Origin: Spirirestis rafaelensis WJT71-NPBG6
Lineage (GTDB): Bacteria > Cyanobacteriota > Cyanobacteriia > Cyanobacteriales > Nostocaceae
DNA length: 46,413 nt
Reading direction: 5' to 3'
Assembly (NCBI GenBank): GCA_019359015.1
Contig: JAHHID010000065.1
Location: 1-46,413 of the forward strand
Shown: piece by piece, positions 8,410-16,986 of the stretch
How the letters are laid out: each line of letters opens with the position of its first letter
How positions within the stretch are numbered: the stretch's first letter is position 1
Notes under the pieces: generated by a model
Databases searched by the model: none
Told to the model about the DNA's origin: nothing
What the model saw: only the letters and a program-made list of their open reading frames with translations
Program-made: the position numbers and the translations under genes

Positions 8410-9435
8410 ATGCTTAAATTTATTCAGTGGCTATTGTTACGACTGCGAGGTGAAACTTTAAAATTACTGATCTTGGCAGGAGTATTACTTCTAATTTGGG
8501 GAACCCTTGCACCTGTGGGAACTTTGGTCTGGTGGCTCAGTCAAAGCGCCGAAACTTTAGGTTTAAAGAAAAACCAAACTAAGAACTTAACATCTAGTAA
8601 TGGCTCCAGAACTGCTACCAAATCTAAAAATATTAACTGCTATATTATTTTTTTACCAGGAGTGGGTGATTTTTCGGCAAATGAGTTGACTCCTGGCGAG
8701 GAATTTTTTTTAAATCGCTTGATGCAACTTCATCCTAACTGCGTAGTGGTTTCGGATGTATTTCCCTATTCCGCCGCGAACGAAAGTTTGGGTGGACAAC
8801 GTTTTCTGGCTCCTCTGTGGCGTGTTGCTGAGAATGGAGACGGTTGGCTGAAAAATGCAGATATCCTCATCAAAATTCGCAATCTCTGGCGGTTTGCTAT
8901 TTCTGCGGACGAACGCTATGGTCCGATTTACAACCAGGGAATCGCTTCGGCAATGGTTGAGCGGATGAATGCTGCACACCCAATTCCCACATCCGAGTCC
9001 CCCTTAAAAGTTATTTTAATTGGCACTAGCGGCGGCGTACAAGTTGCCCTTGGTGCTGCTTCTTATCTTGACGAGTGGCTTAATGCCGACTTGATAGTAG
9101 TCTCTGTTGGAGGAGACTTTGATGGCAACACTGGCTTCAATGCGGTTAACCATACGTACCATTTGCAAGGTCGTCGAGATTGGGTTGAGGATATTAGCCG
9201 CTTCGTATTTGCCTCACGTTGGCGTTGGACGCTTGGTTCTTCTTTTAATCAAGCTCGGTACTCAGGGCGTTATACGGTTATAGTTAGCGGTCCTCACACT
9301 CATGATGGTGCTGAAGGTTATTTTGGTCAAGCATTTGTCGGAGAAAGCAAAACTACTTATGTAGACTTAACATTACAAAAAGTTAACCAATTGCCCATTT
9401 GGTCTGAGCCGAAATCATCCACCATCGATAAATAA
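8410..9435 (+). CDS. Membrane-anchored alpha/beta-hydrolase-like protein
   Basis: A 341-residue protein. An N-terminal membrane segment (LKLLILAGVLLLIWGTLAPV, about 16-35) and a polar linker precede an alpha/beta-hydrolase-like domain. It begins CYIIFLPGVGDFSANEL (strand and oxyanion region), has a nucleophile-elbow-like VILIGTSGGVQVALG (about 197-211) with Ser in Gly-Thr-Ser-Gly-Gly, and a late His in SGPHTHDGAEGYFG. The usual Gly-X-Ser-X-Gly becomes Gly-Thr-Ser-Gly-Gly, which is tolerated in the fold. The substrate is unknown. It is probably anchored with the domain on the periplasmic side. The stop lies 6 bp before copy 2 of the duplication, suggesting the segment was joined there by recombination. 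Confidence 0.65.
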   Translation: MLKFIQWLLLRLRGETLKLLILAGVLLLIWGTLAPVGTLVWWLSQSAETLGLKKNQTKNLTSSNGSRTATKSKNINCYIIFLPGVGDFSANELTPGEEFFLNRLMQLHPNCVVVSDVFPYSAANESLGGQRFLAPLWRVAENGDGWLKNADILIKIRNLWRFAISADERYGPIYNQGIASAMVERMNAAHPIPTSESPLKVILIGTSGGVQVALGAASYLDEWLNADLIVVSVGGDFDGNTGFNAVNHTYHLQGRRDWVEDISRFVFASRWRWTLGSSFNQARYSGRYTVIVSGPHTHDGAEGYFGQAFVGESKTTYVDLTLQKVNQLPIWSEPKSSTIDK

Positions 9436-9441
9436 TAAGAA

Positions 9442-9692
9442 AATGTAGCAGCTTCTAAATATATTGTTGGTCGCAACCAAATCAGCAGTAAATGATTGCT
9501 TGTCAGTCAAGTATTAAACAGCTAATAGAAGAATTGCATAACCGATCGCACCGAGAGCAAATGCCCAAAAACGACTTTCTTGTTCTTCGGGCAATTCTTC
9601 CTTAAGAACATTGAGTACAATACCTCCGGCTAAAAATGCGAAGAGAACTGCTACTGCTGCTTGATGAATTTCCGTGCCACTGCCAATTACCC
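9442..9692. repeat. 251-bp direct duplication, copy 2
   Basis: Matches 7422-7672. It starts with the 3' end of the SLH gene (reading NVAASKYIVGRNQISSK then stop, without the rest of that gene) and continues into a minus-strand membrane-protein fragment that is still open here. Confidence 0.85.
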
Positions 9693-9732
9693 AACCAACA
9701 ATTATCGCTGCTGCCAACAACCAGCGTCCAAG
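9514..9732 (-). pseudogene. C-terminal fragment of a polytopic membrane protein (ZIP-like)
   Basis: The minus-strand frame reads GRWLLAAAIIVGWVIGSGTE, a helix LFAFLAGGIVLNVLKEELPE, EEQESRFWAFALGAIGYA and a final ILLLAV. This is the end of a multi-spanning protein, similar to what I recall for cyanobacterial ZIP-type permeases. No start exists upstream: at about 9730 the sequence changes abruptly into the flavin oxidoreductase gene, which is itself missing its C-terminus. One deletion or recombination event therefore fused the two genes and truncated both. Confidence 0.6.
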
Positions 9733-10541
9733 TGTTCATATAACTCTTTTGGCTGTACAAACATACCAGCTGCATCAAATTGTCGGGGAGTTATTAGTTG
9801 TGTCATCAAAATGTTCTTAAAAATGTTGTTACGCCATTGCTGATGTGCTTTTTGTAGGGCTGTCTCTTCGTCGCGATCATAGGAAAGCTGTACTTTCAAA
9901 ATCATCGGTTTGCCTTCACCCCCTCCTCTACGGAAAGCATCGACGACTTTTTTTAACTTCTCTGGCGGACGAGAGATCGTAATCAATCCATCTGCCCAAC
10001 TGCCTAACCATTCGGCAGTTTCAACGGTAATAGCAGCGCCGATGATTAGGGGTGGCGTTTCCGGGCGAGTATAAAGTTTTGCTTCTTCAACGCAAACTAG
10101 ACCCTGATGGGTAACAGTTTCTCCTGCCCAAAGAGCGCGGATAACATCAACACATTCTTTGAGACGAGCATTGCGATCGCTCTTAATCAACCACTTATCT
10201 CCAGTTATATGTTCGTTAAGCGCTTGACCACTACCGACTGTCAGCCAAAAGCGGTTGGGAAACATTTCTGCTAAAGTTGCCGCAGCTTGAGCAATAATTG
10301 CTGGATGATACCGCTGTCCGGGAGCGCAAACAACCCGATAGGAAAGCTTCTGTGTTGCTTGCATTGCTGCACCCAGCCAAGCCCAAGCGAAACCGCTTTG
10401 TCCTTGTTCTTCACTCCAAGGATGGAAATGATCAGAAGAAAGGGCATGAGTAAAACCTGCCTGTTCTGACATTTGCACGTATTTCAGCAGTTCGCTAGGT
10501 TTGAATTGTTCGTGGGATACGTGATATCCAATATTAACCAT
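9702..10541 (-). CDS. LLM-class flavin-dependent oxidoreductase (TIGR03885-like), C-terminally truncated
   Basis: This 279-residue protein belongs to the luciferase-like monooxygenase superfamily, non-F420 group. The evidence is MVNIGYHVSHEQFKPSELLK, HALSSDHFHPWSEEQGQSGF, LAEMFPNRFWLTVGSGQALN and GSWADGLITISRPPEKL. Family members run to about 315-330 residues. Here similarity stops at KELYEHLD, and the last residues (AGCWQQR) come from the neighbouring membrane-protein fragment. The last helices of the TIM barrel are lost, so activity is doubtful. It is 26 bp downstream of the GH13 enzyme on the same strand and probably cotranscribed with it. The substrate is unknown. Confidence 0.8.
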   Translation of the reverse strand: MVNIGYHVSHEQFKPSELLKYVQMSEQAGFTHALSSDHFHPWSEEQGQSGFAWAWLGAAMQATQKLSYRVVCAPGQRYHPAIIAQAAATLAEMFPNRFWLTVGSGQALNEHITGDKWLIKSDRNARLKECVDVIRALWAGETVTHQGLVCVEEAKLYTRPETPPLIIGAAITVETAEWLGSWADGLITISRPPEKLKKVVDAFRRGGGEGKPMILKVQLSYDRDEETALQKAHQQWRNNIFKNILMTQLITPRQFDAAGMFVQPKELYEHLDAGCWQQR

Positions 10542-10567
10542 AATCGTAAGGGATGATTTTTAAATTA

Positions 10568-12190
10568 CTAATGCATTTGATTAACGCGAAACCAGCCATA
10601 GCCGTATGCTTCTAATGGGATGGAAGGGGAATCAATGTCGAGGGGTTCGTATTGTGAATCGCCAAATATATCAATCAGATGTTTATCAAAGTAGGATTTC
10701 AGTCTTGCTGTACATGGTTTGTCTGCAAGATTGTGCAAGGCAATTACAGATGAACCTTCCCACTCGCAGCAGTGAGCAAACACACAGGGTTCATCGGTTT
10801 CTAGAATTTGCCACTTACCTAAACCAAACTCCGGACACTGTTTGCGAATGCGGATAATGTGTTCCATCCAATTAATTAATGAGCCTGGGTCGCGTTCTTG
10901 AGTTGCCACATTCACACGTTTGTACCCATACTCTCCCTCTTTAATGACAGGTCGGGTAAGAGTATCTGGTGAAGCACTAGAAAAGCCGCCATTCGGTGCA
11001 TCTGACCATTGCATCACCGTGCGGACGCTATTTCTACCTTCAAGCGAAAGGTCATCACCCATGCCAATTTCTTCGCCATAGCGCAGCAGAGGTGTACCGG
11101 GCAAACTGAATAATAAACTGTAGGTAAGTTCAATGCGCCGTCTGTCACCGTTTAACATTGGTGGTAAGCGCCGGCGAATTCCTGTCCCAAAAATTTGCAT
11201 ATTCTTTTCGGGTGCAAAGGCTTGGAAGATTTCTTTCCGTTGGGAATCGCTAATCAGGTCGATGGCGAGTTCGTCATGATGACGGACAAAGTTAAGCCAC
11301 TGACCAATATTAGGTACATTAGGTAATGCCTTCAATCCGTCACGTAACCCCTGAGAATCTTTCTGCGCCAAAGCCAAAAACAAATATTGATTCAACAGAA
11401 AATTAAATAATATTTGGCATCTGTCACCATTACCGAAATAGATGGGAATTCTTTCAGGTTCAACTTTTGCTTCTGCCAACAGTACCGCATCACCGCGACG
11501 GGATGTGATAAACTGCCGCATATCATTTATGAAGCTTTCCAAGTCTGGACAATCCGCGATTCCTAATGGATTAATCAAAAATGGCGCTGCATCTATGCGA
11601 AAGCCAGATACACCAAGTTGCAGCCAAAAACCTATAATTTTGTAAATTTCTTCCCGCACCGCAAGATTGGCAATATTTAGATCGGGCTGTTCTTTATAAA
11701 AGTGATGCAGATAGTATGCATCAGCTTGTTTGTCGTATTCCCAAAGACTTTCTTCAACTCCGGGAAAAATTAGCTGTTCTGGCTGTGTTTTTGGTGGATT
11801 TTCTGACCACACATAGTAGTCGTGATACTTAGAATTTTTATCTGAACGTGCTTGTTGAAACCAAGAATGCTGATTGGATGTATGATTTACTACTAAATCC
11901 ACTATGACTCGAATACCGCGATCGCTTGCTTGATGTATGAACTCGACAAAATCTCCCAGAGTTCCCAGTCGTGGGTCAACATTGTAGTAGTCCATGACAT
12001 CGTAGCCGTTGTCCCGGTTGGGAGAAGGATAAAATGGTAACAGCCACAAACAGGTTATTCCTAATCCCGAAAGATGATCTAAACGCTTTGTTAGTCCTTG
12101 AAAGTCACCAACACCATCGTCGTCTGAGTCCATGAATGTCTCGACATCCAAGGAGTAAAAAATTGCATTTTTGTACCAAATCTTTTGCAT
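10568..12190 (-). CDS. GH13 trehalose-synthase-like alpha-glucosyltransferase/amylase
   Basis: A 540-residue GH13 enzyme close to trehalose synthase (maltose alpha-D-glucosyltransferase). The opening IWYKNAIFYSLDVETFMDSD and GVGDFQGLTKRLDHLSGLGI are typical of that subfamily. Conserved region I is DLVVNH (about 98-103). The nucleophile is Asp200 in GFRIDA, the acid/base Glu240 in LLAEAK, and the stabiliser Asp306 in RHHDEL. There is no signal peptide, so it is cytoplasmic. The length fits a TreS without a fused maltokinase. Expected reaction: maltose to trehalose interconversion, relevant to compatible-solute or glycogen metabolism. An alpha-amylase role cannot be excluded. It sits in a minus-strand run with DUF1206 upstream (44 bp) and the flavin oxidoreductase downstream (26 bp). 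Confidence 0.8.
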   Translation of the reverse strand: MQKIWYKNAIFYSLDVETFMDSDDDGVGDFQGLTKRLDHLSGLGITCLWLLPFYPSPNRDNGYDVMDYYNVDPRLGTLGDFVEFIHQASDRGIRVIVDLVVNHTSNQHSWFQQARSDKNSKYHDYYVWSENPPKTQPEQLIFPGVEESLWEYDKQADAYYLHHFYKEQPDLNIANLAVREEIYKIIGFWLQLGVSGFRIDAAPFLINPLGIADCPDLESFINDMRQFITSRRGDAVLLAEAKVEPERIPIYFGNGDRCQILFNFLLNQYLFLALAQKDSQGLRDGLKALPNVPNIGQWLNFVRHHDELAIDLISDSQRKEIFQAFAPEKNMQIFGTGIRRRLPPMLNGDRRRIELTYSLLFSLPGTPLLRYGEEIGMGDDLSLEGRNSVRTVMQWSDAPNGGFSSASPDTLTRPVIKEGEYGYKRVNVATQERDPGSLINWMEHIIRIRKQCPEFGLGKWQILETDEPCVFAHCCEWEGSSVIALHNLADKPCTARLKSYFDKHLIDIFGDSQYEPLDIDSPSIPLEAYGYGWFRVNQMH

Positions 12191-12234
12191 TTTTGATAAA
12201 AAGTAGAATTGGAAGTGTATTTTTATAAGCGAAT

Positions 12235-13089
12235 TTATAAATTAGTAATATGTCGATAACGAGCCTCTATTACGGAATAGATACCGTAAGCAATCAAACC
12301 CAAAGCCACCACACCTAAAACCCAGGGACTAAAGGGTTGCTTTCCCAGAACTGCCAATGCACCACCAAATCCCCTAGCTTGAGTGCCATCTAATTGAATT
12401 GCCGCTAGCACCATAAAAATGCCGATGATACCAAAAACAATGCCACGGGCAGCAATCCCAAATCTACCCAGACGCAGTGCCCAAATTTGCTCAGTTGGAC
12501 TCATTTGATAAAGTTTGAAATAGCGGCAAAATTTGCCTTTGTATGCTTGATAAAGGTAAGAAATTCCAACGCAAATCACTGTCAAACCCAAAAGCACTAC
12601 TAACCATCGTCCAAAAGGTTGGTTTAGAAAATATATCGTCCAATCTTCGACTGAATCGCTATCGCTACTACTTGAACCCATAATTAGTAGTTTTATAGAT
12701 GTGACAGCCAAACTGAAGTAAGCGATCGCACTAAAAGCATAGCCAAGACGCTTGGCTATTCGTTTAGCATTCATTTCTTTACCGGAATCTTCGGGGTCGA
12801 GAATAGTTTGCACAAAACGCCAGAGTGAATACCCAATCAGCCCAAGGGTGACGATCCCTAGCAAAAATTTTCCAAAAGGCTGGGTGACAATCGTCTCTAG
12901 CGCACCACTAGTATCTGTAATTTTGCCACCAGAACCAAATGCTGCCTGTGCTGCTAGCAAACCCACGATAAAATAAACTAAACCTTTTGCAGCATAGCCT
13001 AATCTTGCTAATCGCTCAACCCAAGGATGAGAAGCTGCTTGTCTAACTGGCTGTTTAATGTTTTCAGAAAGTGGATCGCGTAGTGCCAT
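12235..13089 (-). CDS. DUF1206 membrane protein
   Basis: A 284-residue membrane protein with three repeats of the DUF1206 unit, each a pair of helices. The first has RLGYAAKGLVYFIVGLLAAQ then FGKFLLGIVTLGLIGYSLWR; the second KRLGYAFSAIAYFSLAVTSI then FGRWLVVLLGLTVICVGISY; the third LGRFGIAARGIVFGIIGIFM then FSPWVLGVVALGLIAYGIYS. The repeated Pro-Phe-Gly or Pro-Phe-Ser before the second helix marks each unit. Total length and copy number match the family. The function is unknown. It is 44 bp upstream of the GH13 gene, probably the same transcript. 192 bp separate it from the HAD gene, enough for its own promoter. Confidence 0.85.
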   Translation of the reverse strand: MALRDPLSENIKQPVRQAASHPWVERLARLGYAAKGLVYFIVGLLAAQAAFGSGGKITDTSGALETIVTQPFGKFLLGIVTLGLIGYSLWRFVQTILDPEDSGKEMNAKRIAKRLGYAFSAIAYFSLAVTSIKLLIMGSSSSDSDSVEDWTIYFLNQPFGRWLVVLLGLTVICVGISYLYQAYKGKFCRYFKLYQMSPTEQIWALRLGRFGIAARGIVFGIIGIFMVLAAIQLDGTQARGFGGALAVLGKQPFSPWVLGVVALGLIAYGIYSVIEARYRHITNL

Positions 13090-13281
13090 TTTTTTATTTA
13101 TTCAGGTTGGGTTAGGACTAAATATTTTCAGCCTACCCCAAAATTTCTTCTGTTAATAATGTGGAGATTATGGCAACTTTTTTCATCCTCCCTAGTAGAT
13201 AAATATGCGATAGTGCTGGTTAGTAAGGCTTGTCCAATTTGATTAAACATTTCTGAGGTCTTGATGATTATCTTTAAAGTT

Positions 13282-14142
13282 CTACTCACCAACACTTAAT
13301 TGCTGTAGAGAAATCTGTTTGCAGAGACTTTCTACCGCCAGTGTAAGAGACTGCATCAGTTCAGAATTTTCGCTATAATCCACAGATGCGAGGTTTGCAA
13401 CCCGTTGACTTTCAGTAATACTTAAATCACGTCCCCATTCTTCTGGTGTGGTGTCTTTATATAGTGCGATCGCTGTACCCTGTTCTTGATTCATTAAGGA
13501 AAAGCAGGGAATATCTGACTCACCATCACCGACATAAATCACCTGTGTGAGAGGAACGTGCAGTTCATCTTGCGAGACATCACGGTAAACAAACATTTGA
13601 CCATCATCTTGATGACCTTCAATTCCTTTTGCTAATTGAAACATATACCGAGTTTTTTCTGTGTGGGTAACTATTTTCTTGACAAATTCAATACCGCCAT
13701 GTTCGCCATAGTAAAATTCACAACCCCACATCGCTTTAAAATGTGGAGCGATACAGTTATGACGCGCAAGCTCTACCATACCGCAGGTGATCAGGTAAAA
13801 TTCTACTTCAATCTTTGGGTTGAGTTCGCGGGCACGTTTTTGTAAGTGGTCAAACATCTTAGTAACGCCATCAAAGGGAGCTAACTCTTGACCAAACCTG
13901 GCAAGATATTCCTGTGTAATTTTGTTGCCTTGTCGTTTTGATTCTTCAATGAGGGCGTAAAATCGGGCAAGAATTTTGTCCCAACCTTTGTCAATTAAAG
14001 GTCGAATTTTTACCTGACGAAACTTGAGAGCGTCAATACCTAATCTTTCTAATAAACTATCAACGGTATCAGTTACTAACGTATCGTCGAAGTCGAAAAC
14101 TATAGCAATGCGATTAGATAGGACTTTGGTTGAAACAGTCAT
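13282..14142 (-). CDS. HAD-superfamily phosphatase
   Basis: A 286-residue haloacid-dehalogenase-fold hydrolase. Motif I is VFDFDDTLV (nucleophile Asp17, acid/base Asp19), motif II is probably YLITCGMVEL, Lys-containing motif III is KKIVTHTEKT, and motif IV is YVGDGESDIPCF, giving the metal-binding acids. A helical cap lies between motifs I and II, as in phosphoserine-phosphatase-like members. It is cytoplasmic with no signal. The substrate cannot be told from sequence. It is 27 bp downstream of the small membrane protein and in the same direction as the Nramp-like gene, so likely one operon. Confidence 0.75.
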   Translation of the reverse strand: MTVSTKVLSNRIAIVFDFDDTLVTDTVDSLLERLGIDALKFRQVKIRPLIDKGWDKILARFYALIEESKRQGNKITQEYLARFGQELAPFDGVTKMFDHLQKRARELNPKIEVEFYLITCGMVELARHNCIAPHFKAMWGCEFYYGEHGGIEFVKKIVTHTEKTRYMFQLAKGIEGHQDDGQMFVYRDVSQDELHVPLTQVIYVGDGESDIPCFSLMNQEQGTAIALYKDTTPEEWGRDLSITESQRVANLASVDYSENSELMQSLTLAVESLCKQISLQQLSVGE

Positions 14143-14169
14143 AATAAAAGCTTCTAAAGTACAGTTAAA

Positions 14170-14607
14170 CTATGGTCTTTTTGCAAAAGTATTGGTAATT
14201 TTGGATAAAATACCAAAGTAGCCAGGATAATTAGTTAAAAGTCGGGCAATTAATGGCAAAATAACCAGCGTGACAAATGCGGCAAAAATTAGCGATCGCG
14301 TTAAAAAGCTTAGTCCTAAAAACAACAACCAACCGGGAATAATTAATGCTGCTAAAAGTGCTGCGGTACGTCCAGCTAATTTATACCGTCTCCAGCGAAG
14401 TACAAACCAACAACCTAATACTTCTCCCAAGCTTGCACATATCATCAAGCCAAAAGTCAGGGGAGTTGTTGTGGGAGTAAGGGGTGCAAATTGAGTAATG
14501 TAAAACCCCGCAAGAAAAAGTCCCAACGCCATCAATGCTAATGCACCACTGAGTCCCCCTACTACAGATGCGATGTATCCTTTTGATTTTTTATCTGGAT
14601 AACTCAT
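14170..14607 (-). CDS. Small membrane protein of unknown function
   Basis: A 145-residue protein with four likely membrane helices: VVGGLSGALALMALGLFLAG, PLTFGLMICASLGEVLGCWF, TAALLAALIIPGWLLFLGLS and LIFAAFVTLVILPLIARLL. The N-terminus (MSYPDKKSKGY) is short and basic. No recognised domain. It sits 23 bp after the Nramp-like transporter and 27 bp before the HAD phosphatase, so a shared transcript is very likely. An accessory role for the transporter is possible but only by position. Confidence 0.65.
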   Translation of the reverse strand: MSYPDKKSKGYIASVVGGLSGALALMALGLFLAGFYITQFAPLTPTTTPLTFGLMICASLGEVLGCWFVLRWRRYKLAGRTAALLAALIIPGWLLFLGLSFLTRSLIFAAFVTLVILPLIARLLTNYPGYFGILSKITNTFAKRP

Positions 14608-14630
14608 ATAACTTGATCTCTAACCCTCTT

Positions 14631-16025
14631 CTATCCAATGACACCAAGCAGTTGCAACAGATAAATAACTGCAAATACGCCAAAAAATATTCCGGCGATC
14701 GCAGTACCACCAAAAATAATTTTCGATGGTCGAAGTTCCTTGGGCAACATTCGATGATTTAAATAAAGAGTCAGTCCGGTGACGATGGGGATGTGAGCAG
14801 CTTCAATTCCGCCTGCGGTTTGCAACAAGGCAACTGGTTCTCCAAAAAATAGGTAAATAGTAATAGGTAGCACAGCTAACAGCACCACAATGAAAAATTT
14901 CTGCAAAAACTTCTTATTCGTCCAGCGCCCCTGCACCCCAAACCCTTGCAAAATAATCTGCGTGCCATCAGCAAACATCCGCCCAAAACCATCTTCTACT
15001 GACAGTACAGTGCTACAGAAAGTAATAAAAACAATCGCCACCATAAACCAAAAGCCAAACGGTCCCCAAAGGTCGCCCAACAAACTACCCAAAGTTTCCG
15101 CCACCTGATTTTCTTTTGGCACAAGTCCTTGTGGACGCAGCAACTCGCCACCGAGAATCAAAAAAGACAGCGCCGCCAACAGCGCACCAACCACTGCTAA
15201 GGTGTTGGATATGGTCATGAGATTTATCCAACCGCGCAGCTTTTTTCTTTCCTCCCTGTTGAGTTGCTTGGGGTCTATGCTCTCTTGTCCTTTAACACTA
15301 GCGGCACCGTATCCTCTGGCTTCTACCCAGTAGGAATACCACATCAATCCGGCTGCTCCTGCTAGCATGAAACCCAACCAAGGTAGTATTTCTTGATACT
15401 GCACGTTTTTAGGAATTTGCGGAACTATTCCAGCTCCTAGTTTGCGAACGTTGGGAAAAACAAAGATAGCAGCGCTTACCACTGCAACTGTGCGAGCAAT
15501 CCCCACATAAGAAGAAATCTTTTCTACTACGTTGTATTGTCCTAACAAAACAATTGCCGCCGTGACAATAATGATAATTACCGTCCAAAGCTGGACAGTT
15601 CCCCCAGTAACCAAAATTAGTGCTGTAGCAGCGGCTCCGGAAAGTCCAGCCACAGTAGCAATTGCTACTACTACTTGTGGCAGCAAAATTAGCCAGACTG
15701 CCCAGTTTTTGGGACCGGGAAGTTGGTTGAAACCTTGGAGGATGGTTGCGCCGGTACAAACTGAAAAGCGACCTACTTCACCGTTAATAAACCATTTGAG
15801 GATAACAGCAGCAAGTAGCGCCCATAACAAAGTGTAACCGTAGAGTGCAGCAATTCTCGGCGTAAATAGCAATTCACCGGAACCCGCAGCTGAGAGCATC
15901 CACAAAAAACTGGGACCCAACCACTTCAAATTTTCCCAACCATTCGGGGACTCTGGGATATCTGCGGTGTTTTGTTCCTGCTGTTCGTTAGCAGTCTCTG
16001 TTGAGAAATCGCTTTTATTATTCAT
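14631..16025 (-). CDS. Nramp-family-like transporter without the DPGN metal motif
   Basis: A 464-residue polytopic membrane protein with about 11 helices and the overall pattern of Nramp transporters: LGPSFLWMLSAAGSGELLFT in helix 1, GEVGRFSVCTGATILQGF after helix 2, and FCSTVLSVEDGFGRMFADGT in a later helix. Canonical Nramp proteins carry Asp-Pro-Gly-Asn in helix 1 and Met-Pro-His in helix 6. Here helix 1 has Ala-Ala-Gly-Ser-Gly-Glu, and the helix-6 region reads GLMWYSYWVEARGYG. The Mn/Fe ligands are therefore absent, so the substrate may differ (Nramp-related proteins with altered motifs transport Mg or Al in other organisms). It is 48 bp after a PRC-barrel gene. The N-terminal 30 residues are polar and cytoplasmic. 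Confidence 0.75.
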   Translation of the reverse strand: MNNKSDFSTETANEQQEQNTADIPESPNGWENLKWLGPSFLWMLSAAGSGELLFTPRIAALYGYTLLWALLAAVILKWFINGEVGRFSVCTGATILQGFNQLPGPKNWAVWLILLPQVVVAIATVAGLSGAAATALILVTGGTVQLWTVIIIIVTAAIVLLGQYNVVEKISSYVGIARTVAVVSAAIFVFPNVRKLGAGIVPQIPKNVQYQEILPWLGFMLAGAAGLMWYSYWVEARGYGAASVKGQESIDPKQLNREERKKLRGWINLMTISNTLAVVGALLAALSFLILGGELLRPQGLVPKENQVAETLGSLLGDLWGPFGFWFMVAIVFITFCSTVLSVEDGFGRMFADGTQIILQGFGVQGRWTNKKFLQKFFIVVLLAVLPITIYLFFGEPVALLQTAGGIEAAHIPIVTGLTLYLNHRMLPKELRPSKIIFGGTAIAGIFFGVFAVIYLLQLLGVIG

Positions 16026-16073
16026 TGGACTACTTCGGTAGATTTTCTGAGAATGCTGGAATTATCGGTTATG

Positions 16074-16727
16074 TTATTCTCTTCTGGTGCGATTTCTAGT
16101 TCTTGCTAATCGTTCGGAATAAGACTCAAGCGATGGATGATCCTCGTCATTGATCCCGTACAGCGAGGGATCATTCTCATATATGTAGGGTTCTCGCTCA
16201 AAAGGAGGGTTAGGCGATTCAGGAATATGAATTGTTCTTTCGTCTGTGTGGGGAACTGATAACGATGCAACTTGACCCAAAGCCATTGGTCCATAGGGTA
16301 CAGTAGGTGGAATCAAATTTCCTAATGGATCGACGGTATAAATCGGGTCTATGCTAGTAGTGGTAGCACCAGAAACATATCCTGCTCGCACCCGTTCTTC
16401 ATAATCGTTATCAATTCTTAGTTCTTCACTAAACTCAGGCAAATTTTCTGCCTGTTCTTTGGTCATACTTTTGGCGTAAACCCGTTGTTGGGCAAACTCA
16501 ATCCGAGAACGACCTATTGGTAATAGAACTTGCTTGCCAAATATCCAAAATCCTAAATCAACTATGAGATAGCGAAACCTCCCGTCTTTTTCATCAACTA
16601 AAATATCTTTTACAGTGCCAATCTTCTCATTGGTTTTATCTGAATAGACACTGTAATTAATAACATTTTTTTCAGCGAAAACTTCGGAATAATTGGGAGC
16701 AAAATCCTCAATTTTTAATAGTGCCAT
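16074..16727 (-). CDS. PRC-barrel domain protein
   Basis: A 217-residue protein with an N-terminal PRC-barrel (residues about 1-85: KIGTVKDILVDEKDGRFRYL, IVDLGFWIFGKQVLLPIGRS), then the linker RVYAKSMTKEQAENLPEF and NDYEERVRAGYVSGA shared with its paralogues, and a Pro/Glu-rich tail ending in an Arg-rich segment. It lacks the DUF2382 region found at 5478 and 24291. PRC-barrels mediate protein interactions (photosynthetic reaction-centre H subunit, RimM). In cyanobacteria such proteins are often stress induced (family knowledge). It heads the minus-strand run that includes the Nramp-like gene 48 bp downstream, and an AT-rich 259-bp region upstream probably holds its promoter. Confidence 0.8.
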   Translation of the reverse strand: MALLKIEDFAPNYSEVFAEKNVINYSVYSDKTNEKIGTVKDILVDEKDGRFRYLIVDLGFWIFGKQVLLPIGRSRIEFAQQRVYAKSMTKEQAENLPEFSEELRIDNDYEERVRAGYVSGATTTSIDPIYTVDPLGNLIPPTVPYGPMALGQVASLSVPHTDERTIHIPESPNPPFEREPYIYENDPSLYGINDEDHPSLESYSERLARTRNRTRRE

Positions 16728-16986
16728 TATGTACCCTCTGTTTCTAACATTACATTTTTACGAAACTTAAGTTGATTTTTTACCTCTATGCTGATAAAAA
16801 TGTGTTTTTTAATAAAAGAATATCTTTAATTTTGGAAAGATATTTGAAAAATATTGAAACGTATAATAATTATCATTTTTAGTGAAAGTAATTCGCCCAA
16901 AATAAAAATAAATTTCAATAAGCCAAGAATAAAATAAAAATCAGCACAGTTAAAGCCGCTTATTGTTGAGTAATTACAACAATTAA

